Below are positions 42,501 to 54,500 of a stretch of 64,000 nt of DNA, one piece after another. Made by a program: the position numbers and the translations under genes. Position 1 is the first letter of the stretch. Each line of letters begins with the position of its first letter. The notes under the pieces are model-generated. The model was not told the origin of the DNA. It did not search any database and worked only from the letters and a program-made list of their open reading frames with translations. Source of the stretch: Trema orientale (taxonomy: Eukaryota; Streptophyta; Magnoliopsida; Rosales; Cannabaceae); contig JXTC01000492.1 of assembly GCA_002914845.1 (NCBI GenBank), forward strand, positions 148,772-212,771, given 5' to 3'.

Positions 42501-45500
42501 ATCTATAGAGCCATAAACCTCAATAAAGATTCTGGAATTCCTTTCACTCCAAATAGTCTATAAGGATGCCCATATTGCGCATTTCCATAGAGTTTTCCTT
42601 CGTCCTTTCCAATGATGGTCAGCGGCCCAATGAATCCATGACAAGATGTTACCCGGGATTACCCACCGGAAGCCAAATTCAGCACAAACCCTCCACCATA
42701 TCCTCAGAGCAAAATCGCACTGAGGAAATAGATGAGTTGAAGATTCTTCATAACTTTTGCACATCACACACTAGTTAGGAGAAATCCTTTGATAAGGTCT
42801 TCTTCTTTGGAGTTTCTCTTGAGTATTTAACTTCCCAACTCCCAAAGACTAGCCAAAGAATTTCACTTTGTATGGTACCAGACCTTTCCATACAAATTTG
42901 TGTAAGTTAAAATCTTCAAGGGCTTCTTCATGTCGCATAACGTCAAAGGCAGATTTACAATAGAAACCCGAAGAGTAATCTGGGGGCCATAGTCTTTGAT
43001 CTTCATTATCATCAAAAATAGTAATCTGATCCAGTAAGTAAGATAAATCCCCATAGCTTGTAAATTCCCTCTCATTCAAGTTTTGGTGAAAATGAAAATT
43101 CCATCCACTAAGCAGAAAAGTTGGATCTGATTGAACTACTCTAACGGCTGAGACTGTCATGTTTCTTGGTGAAGATAATCTATGTAAAAAAGGAAAACGG
43201 TTAGAAAAAGTTTCTTCCCCACACCACATGTCCTCCCAAAAATGGTTCCTCTTTCCGTTGCCCAACTTTAGCTTCACCAGCCTTCTAAATTCTTCATACA
43301 AAGAGGAGATGAATTTCCATAGGCTGCAGTATGTAGATCTATAAGCCGAGCCCGAATCCCATCCATTTTGGTGCATTCCATATTTACTTTTAATAATCAT
43401 ATACCACAGAGCATCCCTTTCTTGTGGGAATCTTCACAACCACTTGAGCAGCATAGCTTTGTTTCTAGCTGCCAAATTTCCAATGCCCAAACCTCCTTTC
43501 TGTTTTGATCTACACATTGTCTCCCAAATGACTAAATGATCACTACTTTCACCATCAGCTCCATTCCATAGGAAGTCCCTCATTAACTTTTCCAGTACCC
43601 TTAATATCTTTTTTGGAATTGAGAAGAGTGAAAGGTAATAAGTTGGTATAGCTGAGAGAACAGATTCAATGAGCGTAAATCTACCTCCCTTTGACAAGAA
43701 AGTCCTTTTCCACTCGTCCAGTCTTCTCGCCACCTTATCGATTACTGGCCCCCAAAAGCTACCATATCGAGGATTTCCACCCAAAGGTAATCCCAGATAA
43801 TTAGTGGGCCATTCACCTATCTCGCATCCCACCATACTAGATAATTCTGAAACAAGCACCTCCTCCGCCCCTATACCCAACAAAGTGCTCTTTCCTATGT
43901 CGAGAATTGAATATGAAAAAGAGAAAGGAAATGAAAAGGTGGAACCCTAATTATGAAATCCCTCAAGCAATGACATTAATTTCTTAATAGTTGCTCATAG
44001 ATGCTAGATTCTCTGTTATTAAGCATGGAACAATGGTGCAAGTCTGGCTCTTGGCTTCGCCTCTGTCCTAATTTTTCCTGTATCTAGGTACATCCATATC
44101 CTTGTGTCACACAGGATGCTCCATTACCCCTTGGCTTATGTCAAAATTATAGTGGTACCCATTGGACTGAAAATATTTATGTTAACACCTCCTATTGCAA
44201 AAAGTACCTTGACAACAACTCCCCATTAAGTGTAGAAGGGAATAGAGATCATTCTTTTGTGTCCTCGTGTGGTTTATCTTATTCTTTCTAAGCAGTTGTG
44301 TCATTAACTATATATCAATAACTTCCTCTGTTGACTTTAAAGAAAATGTTTTTGGAACCAGGTTGATCTTCTTGAGCCTGTATCTCATTTCTTAGAGAAG
44401 GCCCGTGAAAGCTTGACTCCTGAGAATCATATGGCCTCGGATGCGAATAAAGCCACTAACTTTTTGTGTTTGCCTCTTCAGGTAATTTACTCTTGTTTGA
44501 GTCTGTATGGAAAAGCATAATCTTGCATTTCTTGATTTAGAGTGAATCATTATCATTAATTACTTTTTGAATGGAAAATGGTAGTTTTGATGTGTGGTAT
44601 TCCTAAAACTTGTATCATCGTGTTTCAAGAAATTATGTATTAGGAATGAATGTCCTAGTAAAGGTGACCTTCTAATTTGATTTTAAGACATATTTGTTTA
44701 GAATTCAAAGTTAAGACATGTGATATGTGAAAATTTGAGAAGAAACTCCAAAAAAGAAATAGAAAAGAAGGTAGGTAGGTCTATGCACTATAAAATACTG
44801 GTTAATAATTTGTAATTTCATTCATTTGCAAACTTATACAAGCTACTTGTTTTTCCATATTAGACCTATACTTGCAATTATAAGTTTTCATGCCATAATT
44901 GTGAAGAAGTTTTGAACCATTGTTAGTATTTGAGAGAATAAATAATGAATTTTAGTTTCGGACTATTAAGTTCTTGCATGTAAGTATGATCCTGAGAGTG
45001 CTGACTCTATGCAAAGCGAAAAATGTTGGCAATATTTTCATATTTACATCATGGGGCACCACTGATTGCTGGGACCTTAGGTGGTGATCTTTTTTCAGAG
45101 GCTATGTATGATGTTCATGTACTTGCTCCAAAGCAGTAGCTTTAGCTGTTTAAAAAAAAAAATTATTTGAAAAATTGTATGCTTCAAAAGTGAAAGTGGT
45201 TCGAGGAAAAAAAAAGAAGAAAAATGGAATTGCATGGAAACTTACTCTAAGGCTCAACAAGTGTTTCTGAAATCTTTCATTTGAAGAGCTATGCTTTGGG
45301 AAGCATGTAGGGAATGTTGGTTTCTTGATAGAAGTAAAATACCTTATAATGTGTGTTCGTGGTAATTTTTTACCCTTGCTTTTCAATGATTGCTTGTGTT
45401 TTACTCAAGAGATTAGGACAACATAATTGAGCATAAAAAGTTAGGGTAGATTAGATATAGATAAATAGTTTATGTACTTAAGTTAGTTATGGATATATAT

Positions 45501-48500
45501 ATATATATATGAAGCTGGAACTTAAATAAACTGAAATAAGTAACCAAAATTAAAAGGACCAGCTAACTGAAATCAAAGGTGCTGAAATAAAAATTTGCTG
45601 AAATTAATGGACTGAAATATAAATAGTTATAAATAAAGGTACCGAAATGTTAATAGGACCAAATTACTGGAATGTTGAAAATAAAGGGTACTGGAAATAA
45701 AGTGCTCGAAAAATAAAGTTCAAGAATATAGGAAAACAACTTTATATTATTGTTGGATTGCTTTTAGGTACAAAAGTTACCAAGAACATGAGAGTTGGGG
45801 ATCCTTATATGGCTCAACCCTTACAGAGTTCTTTTAGTTTAAAAATACTAATTTAAGATACATATATATGAGTATGAGAGTATGGAATTGATGATGATTT
45901 AGCTAAGGATTTAGGAGAATGTAGCTCTTTATGTGATGACCAGAACTTGGTCACACATGAAAATGAGCTTAAACGTGTAGAAACATATAGTACGAAACTT
46001 TAGTGATTGATTTAAAGACATGCACTCATGTTCTTTAATGACATTACACTGTCAGGTGAAGTAAAGACTGAAATCAGCCACTGCTTATGAAAACACAGTC
46101 TTGATCATGCATGCAATGCTTGAAAGTAGTGATTTAGGAAATACAAGTAGTGCTGGAATGATATGATCTAAAGTGATGCATGGATGTTTGGTGATGAATT
46201 TAGCTTATCGGGTTGAAGAAAAATGAAGAAAAGTGGGAGTTTTGGATGCTGCAGTGACCGAAAATTGCAGAGAAGATGTGAGAGAAGATGGTTGAAAAGA
46301 GATGGGTAAAAGGTTTGAATTCTTCTCTGTTATAGAGAGCTTGTTCTCTATTTATAGGCTGCTGAAACTTAGTCCCTAAGCTGAAAATGGGGGACAAGAA
46401 TATTCTCTGAGTTTAATGATGAAAAACTTTTCTGCCACTTGGTAGAAAACTGAATTTTTTGTCTTTAAGTAGTTTTACTGTTTAGTTCCTGGTTTAGGCC
46501 AATACCAGCTATTCTTTTAGCATATTTACTGAAATATCCCTAGGATCCTAGAAATTCTCCTAGGAAGAGCTCTAAGAAGTTGCCACCTTAATGGTTTCAT
46601 CGAAAACATTCTCCTAGGAAGAGCTCTAAGATGCTGCCACCTTAATTGTTTCATCGGAAACCATGTGCTAAATCAACAAAACAATCTGTTTCAAAGGCTG
46701 ATTGTCTCCGCATGTGAACAGTAACTGTTTCTCTCATTTTGTGTATAAAGTCCTTGTTCTAGAAACCCCTAAAAGGGTTTAGGTCTAGGGTAAATACCCT
46801 AGTTCATTGATGGAATCTACCCTTAAAATCTCCCTTGTTTTTCTCCTGTTTCAGCTCTAATTAAATTCATCTTAATCTAACTATGATCAGGGTTTAATTA
46901 ATTTTATTCTAATCTTATTTAGGAATTTGCCCCAAAACATTGTGGTTGCTGATGGCTTTTTTGGCATGGCTTTAGATCTTTTAGGCCCAAAAGTTACTTT
47001 TACAAGTGTTTGGATGAATTCTCATAAGATTTTCTTTTATTTGAAAGACTTTTTTTAAGGAAGTATGAATGTACTTTCTTTTCTAGAAGGGTCTTTTAAT
47101 AGTTTTGTTTCTCAAAGTAGAAATCATCCCAAATAGGCACTGAAAGGAGTATGCATCTTGTGGGTAGGAAGTGAACTTCTCTCTCTAGAGGAGGCAGGTT
47201 GACTTTGGTTCAATTGGTTTTGTCTAGCATACAATTTGTTTCTCTCCCTGTTTGGGCTTCAAACATTGGTGAGCAGTCTGTTGGAAAAATCGATGAGAGA
47301 TTTTCTTTGGGAAGGGATGCAGGAGGGTTTTCAGAATAACATGGTTTTGTGGGCTCAGGTCACAAAGGCGAAGCTTAAGGTTTTTACAGTACGTAACTTC
47401 AGCATTTTAGCTTTTCCTCGAGTAAATTTTCATGGAGGTGTCTCCTACAATAGGATTGTTCGTGGTTATGGTCAATAAAAGAAAATATGCCTTCCATATA
47501 ATTTGGTGGGTTCAAGTATTGCGCCTGAGGATTCCTTTACAAGTCCCTAAATGTTTATGAGGTCTACTATGTTTCTCGAGCATTATTTCCTAGAGTTTAT
47601 AGGTTGCTTTTATTACGATAGGTCCGTTTGTGCTTCTGTGTCCTTAGACGTTCTTTTATTTATTTATTTATTTTTTCAGACGTTCTTTTATTTATTTATT
47701 TATTTTTTTAAATTCAATTGGCACTGTGATTTTTATTAAACATGAATGATGGGGAGAGTTCTAGTATTCCTTCTTTATTGTCTTTATTTGATGGGGTAGT
47801 TTTGAATTCTTTTATTTGGTCCTGAGATTCCACTCAAATATTTTTTTCTTCTATCTTTGTTAAAGGATCTCAACTCCTGATGTTTTTAGCCCTCCAAAGT
47901 TATTCGAAAATCGTGTATATCTACTAAAGTTATGGTGTTTTCTTGTCTTCTTCTTCTTGGGAAGAGGAATTCTTGTAATATGATCGTTGTGGTGAAAGTG
48001 GTCCAGTTTCTATTAAGTCATTCTCGTGTCTTGTGGTTCATTGTTTTGATGAACTTCAGTCCTTTTGGTGGCTGTAAGAAAGGCGAAGTGATCTTGAAGT
48101 CTGGCTTTCCCTCTGTTTTTAGTGTTCTGCTTGGAACTTGGGGAGAAATAAAAGGATTTTCAAGGATAGGGCTCAAAAATGAGCTATTTCTGTGTGAGAA
48201 ACCGAATCATTTGGCTTCTTTGTTAGCAAAAACCTTTGAGGAGTTCAAGGATACACTTTTTGTTATTTAGCTAATTTGTACTTTCCTAGTTCAAAAGGCT
48301 TCTCTCATCTGTTTTTTCATATATTTATCTTGTTCAAAAGAAGTAAAAAATAAAAAAGAAAATCAACCAGTACCATCTTTTTGTAATGTAAATAGAGCAT
48401 AGATTGTTCATACTTATCAGTAAGTATTAGGAGCATTTAAGTTTCATATGTTAGATAGTCTACTGCACATTGGCATTTCAGAATTCAAATAAGAAATAAT

Positions 48501-51500
48501 GGATACTTGGTCTTTTGTTTTATTCTTCATCTGATTTTTGTTTTTCATCATTATATTATATATAGATCTTGTGTCCAATTCATATGTTAACTACTGTTTT
48601 GAGGTAAGTCCCTAAAACATAGCTAAATTGAATTAATTAAGTTTTAATCATCATTAGGTTAAAAAGAATGAAATCAAATCGGAAGCAGCAGAAAAACAGA
48701 GTAGGACAGTGGGTCTAGGATTAGATTCTGGGAGGACAAGTTGGTGGGGGATAACAATCTTCCCAAGTTTATATAGACTTTTCTCTTTTAAAGACACAGT
48801 TGTTTCGGATCCCGAGTTTATATAGACTTTCCTCTTTTAAAGGCATAGTTGTTTCGGATTTCATTGAAGATTCAGATCCAAATTCAAATCACTACTAGTT
48901 GGACTTTTCATCTCCTGAGAGACCTGACTGAAAGAGAAATCCCTCAGCTATTGGACCTTTTGACCCGTTTGGATTCAGTTAGTCTTTGTTCGGAGATCGA
49001 GGATAGGAGGATCTGGGTTAACAACCCTTCAGATGGCTTTTCTTGTAAATCAGCATTCTCTTGCATCGTCAAGGAGAGCAATGCGGCAGATTTTATTCTA
49101 GCTAAGTCTCTTTGGAAAGCACGAGTACCCTCAAAGTTAACGGTGTTTGTTTAGTTATTAGCTTTGGAAAAGTTTAACACTCATGAAGTTTTACAAAAAA
49201 GAAGACCCTACCATTTTCTATCTCTGGGTTGGTGCATTTTTTGCAAAAAAGAAAGCGAATCCCTGCATCATCTATTTCTTCACTGAGTTCTCATTGTCAA
49301 TATGGTATAAGATTTTGAAAGAGTTTGGAAGGAGCTAGGTGATTCCTAGATTTTGTCAAGATTTGTTTTCTTGTTAATCAAAGAGGAAGACTTATGGAAA
49401 GTAGCTGTGCTAGCTGGTTTTTGGCTCTGTGGCTAGAAAGGAATTGTAGGATTTTCAATGGAGTAGAAGAAGGGATGGAAAAAGTGTGGGACAAGATCAA
49501 ATTCTGGATAGCTACTTGGTTATATGATGTAAAGGAGTTCAACAGTTTTAATTTCTCGGATTTAGTGAGGGACTGGAATCCGCTGTTCTTTTCTTCCTTT
49601 TGTTTGTTTTCTTAGTGGATTTCTTATCCACTTAGTTTGTATTCTTTCTTCATTAATACAAGTTTTGTTTCTTATCCCAAAAAAAAAATAAAAAAAATAT
49701 AGGGGTTAGTTGAATTAGGCTATTTTGCCCTAGACCCTAAACCATTTAGTGGTTCCTAGAATAAGGACTTGTTGCACAAAATTGGAAAGAAGCAGTCATT
49801 GTTACATGCAAGGATAATTAGCACTAAACCAGGTTGTTTTATGATTTTCAGCTCATGGTTTTCAACGAAACCATTAAGCTGGCAGCAGCTGAGAAGAAGG
49901 ATAGTTTACAAATCCCTAAGGGTGTTTTCAGCAATCTTATGTCAGTTTATTGCTGATTTCCAACTAATACCAAGGACAGAAGATGATTAAAGGAGACAAT
50001 ATGTTGAAGGAATTTGGTAGGAGTTGGGTGGTCCCTAGGACTTGTCGGGATTTGATAGGAGTTGGGCAAGGTTCTCATGTTAATCAAAGAGGGAGATGCC
50101 TTTGGAAGGTAGCTGTTTTAGCTTGCTATTGGGCACTTTAGTTAGAAAGAAACGAAAGGATCTTCGAAGGAAAAGAAGAATGCTTGGAAATGGTGTGGGA
50201 CATGGTTAGATTCTGGGTTGCTACTTGGTTGTACGATGGAAAAAACTTTAAAACCTTTGCCTTTTCTGACTTGATTAGAGATTGGAGTTCCTTGACGTAA
50301 TTTTTTTTGTGTGATTGTTACGTGGATATCCACCACCTTTGTATTATAGTTCTCATTAATACAAAGCTCGTTTCTTATCAAAAAAAAAAAAAAAAGAAAA
50401 AAAAAAGAAAAGAAAGTGTAGTTTGCGCCGTTTGGCAAAAAGTTACTTAGCAGGAATATTCTTGGCCCCCACTTTCAGCTTGGAGACCTAGGCTTAACAG
50501 CCTATAAATGGATGACAAAGCCTCCACAACACAGAACAACCAACTCTCACCTTTTACCCATCACCATCACCCATCTTTCTCTTCCATTCTCTCTGTTATT
50601 CTCGTATCCAGCCACTGCAGTAGCTAGAACTCACTCTTTCTCACTGTTCCCTCACTCGATAAGCTCAAATTGCCTCCAAACTAGTGTATAACACCAAGGA
50701 TAATATTTCTAAGCTTAGAATCACTGTTCTAGTTGTTTTTGCATACTAGAAATTCCCTTTTTCTATCGCTGCATACATGATTAGCCATTGTTTCTATATA
50801 AACGGTGGCTGGTTGTTGACATTCAACCATATTCTATAGCCCACAAATCACCGCAATCATTCATGCATTACCTTATATCAACTTCCTTTGATTATATACT
50901 ACGTTTTTATAAGGTTTTACACAAGCTCAAAGCTCATTTTCATGCATGATCAGATCACGATCCTCACATAGGCAACTGCATTTTCTCATTTTCTTAACTA
51001 GACCAAAATACGAGTGCATATCGTTAGATCAATAACTAAGGTTTCGTACTACATGTTTTTGCAAATGCATCCTCATGTATGATTAGATTCCAACACTAAC
51101 CACTCCCATTTTCAAAACTCTCAGTTAAACACAATCAAATTTATAATCATAAATCATTCATATATGTATCTTAGTATGGTGCTTTTATATTAAAAAGAAC
51201 TTTATGAGGTTGGGTCATACAAAGGCCCCAACAATTATGTTTTGGTAATTCTTGTAACCAAGAAATATAATAATAGAAATCCTTTTTCCCTATTTGCTGT
51301 GTACATTTATGCTTTAGTACCTGTTATCATATCTATTTACGTTTTAGCATCTTTTATTTTAATTATTTTTTTACTTACCGACTTGTATACATATATATAT
51401 ATATATATTTCATTAATTGAAATAACTACCTATATAGACATGTAACCTACTCTAAAGTTTTATACTTGATTATGCTGTTTTAATTACTGAAGTAACAAGC

Positions 51501-54500
51501 AAGTAATCACATAATTTCATCAATCAAGAATTACCAGGAACAACTGCAAAGTTATATGTTATCTACGAAACTGAAAACCCACTTGAAATTCACTGGCTTT
51601 GCCATGGTTTTGCCTTTCAATTGATAGGTACCTTAGTTTTATTAATTCCTCTCTAATTTAATTTTTTATGTTTTGTGTTGAAATTGGAGAATTTTTAAAA
51701 TCTTGGAAATTGTACAGAATTTTTTGTTAGTTTTTTAGTGTTTTTGTTTTATCAGGTTGGGTTCGGGATGGTGAATGAGTTTAACAAAATGTGCCAATTA
51801 TTTACTTTATCGAACATACGTGACAAGTGTTTGGCTTTAAATGATCTCTCTGAATGTCTTGGCCTTATTCTTGATTTTTTATTTGTTTACTTTTATTTAT
51901 ACTTTGACCTTAATTGGTATTTCTCAATTTTGGTTTTAGGAATTCACACCAGATCCAGGAAGATATGATGTCATATGGGTTCAATGGTGCATTGGGCATC
52001 TGACGGATGATGACTTTGTGTCATTTTTCAAGAGAGCTAAGGTAACTTGGTCAAGTTATTTCATGAGTACTGCAGACGTTAGCTATCTCATTTCGTTTTT
52101 ATGAGAGCAAGGATGTTTCAACTTATACTTTGTTATGTGTGATTAATGTCCTATTAGATTTTTCTTAGGCTATGTTTGGTAGAGAGGAAAGAAAATAGGA
52201 AGGAAGAAAAAAATAGGAGGGAAAGAAAATGTGTAGGATGGAAAGGAAAATATTTTTCCCTCATAGTTGTTTGGTATGTAGAGAGGAAAGAAAGTTAGTT
52301 TAATTTAAAATGACTGTTTTACCTTTATAATTATTTAAAAGTTAAGTATTTGAGGCTATTTTAGTAATTTGACTTACTCATACACCATACACCTTTTTTT
52401 TTCCCCCTATTTTATCTCAATTTTCGGGGGAGAAAAAATTGTATAGGCCCCACCACTTTTTTCCTCCCCCTTTTCTCTTCCTTTCCCTTTTCCCTCCTAC
52501 CAGACAACCCAATTTTTCAATGTCCCTCCATTTTTCCCTCAAACTTTTTCCTTCCTCTCCTGTTTCCTTCATACTAAACATAGCCTCAGTTCTCTAAAAC
52601 TCTCAGTACCCTAACGTTTTTGATTCTTCATCTTCAGTTTTTATATATCTTGGCTTTTTGTTTCTTCTATTTGTTTGATATATATTCTTTTGTCTAATTT
52701 TTAGATGATGTAAAGTCGACAAATTATATTGCATATTAATGAGAATGACATGGTGGAACCCCATGTGAACTCCTCTTTTGGGTTTAAATTTTAATTTCTT
52801 TCTTACTAAATTGCTAATAGCACTAAATCATTGTTTTTCCACTTTAATTTAAAATTTTTTCCTGTGGTTTTTGGCTTTATGTATATCGTACTGTTATTCT
52901 AACATAAAACTGGCTAGGCCTACACAACTATTATAAGATCATATTTCTTGATGTTCAATATATAATTTCTAGAGAATCTACTTTCTGCAAATTTTTTCAG
53001 TGTTAAAGAAAGAATGTGATGTAGGATAAGATGAGAAAAGATAGTGAAATAGAGAGAATAGATAGAATAGCAAGAGATAAACAAGATAGATAAGAAATTA
53101 GATAGATTAGAGAGAACAGAATAGAAGCAAGGGAGATACTTAGATAGATTTAGACAAAAATAGATGAATGGGTAGAAGAGCAATAGAGAATCAAGATAAG
53201 AACTCAGAGAGAGAGAGATCCGTAGAAGGAGAAAACTCAATAATCGTTTATTAATTCATCATAGTCTAAAAAAAAATTACATAGCTAAGCCTATTTATAG
53301 ATAGGCATTTGAACACAACTAGGAAAGTAGACAAATTCTAGAAACTGATAGAAACTGGAAACTTAAAAACTAGTTACTCAAAATTAAAATAAACCTAATA
53401 GTTAAATAACACCTAATAAATAACAATAATAATAATTTCCTAATATATTCATTCTATGTCTGCATCATGACCATAGGTATTGACGATACTTGATCTACTT
53501 CTAGGACATAGTTTTCATGTTGTTAGAATTATAGTTTAAGCATTTTTAAAATTATAATTCAATGCAATATAAATGTTTCCCCACTCATGCAGTTCAATGC
53601 AAAAAGTCTAATCCAACATGTGATACAATTTCACTTCGTAATGCTATATCCACACAATACTAATTGATGCACAATTGTTCTTTTACCATTTTATGATGTT
53701 GTAACAGAAACATTTTAGCCGAATAGTCCTGTTCACCGTAAGTATTATAGACATTGAGATGAAATTTTTCCCAACATTATCCATAGATTAAAGCTGTCTT
53801 TATTCTGTTTATACCAACATTATCATCTTTATGCCTGCAGCAACACACTTTAATTTCTGTGCCATTAATCATTATATAAGAAAATTATATTTGTTTGGAT
53901 CCATGTATCTCAACAGCACATTGCCCTCCAGATTGTGAATTCAGTGTTTGCCATTGATTGTCTAGCAATGAATTGATATAATGTGCTCTCATGATTCGTG
54001 TTTGGGTTTGTCCCACTATCTTATTATCTGCACAACATTTCTGGTAAAATTCTAAAACTTAAGAAAACTAAAGAAAAACAAGGTAAACTAAAGAAAAAGA
54101 ATCTTTGTATCACATGTTACTTGTTATGCAACAAGAAATGATGAGAACTAAGTTTTTGGTAGATCATTGACCATTTATGTAACATATGACAAATTTTACA
54201 TATTTTTACTTTACTAACTTATTTGTTCTTACTTCTAGGGTGGTCTCAAACCTGGTGGATTTTTTCTTTTGAAGGAGAACATTGCTAGAAATGGTACTAC
54301 TTTTTTCTAATTCATTTTCTTTTCTCCTTATTTTTTCTTCTGATAGGAAACGAAAAATTTTATTAAAGAAACTGAGTTTTGGAGGAAAGAGGATAATATG
54401 TTGTCAAATACTAAAAGAAACAGAACGCTTAAGCAAAGCAAACGAAATAGACTAGAAATAGTATTTTTCCAACTAATTGTGACTAAACGAAAGCAGAAAA

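Noticed and set aside
52920-53240. 106-codon Ser/Leu/Tyr-rich frame on the - strand in intron 5
   Set aside because: It is the complement of a purine-rich AGATAGA repeat region and has no domain; a compositional artefact.
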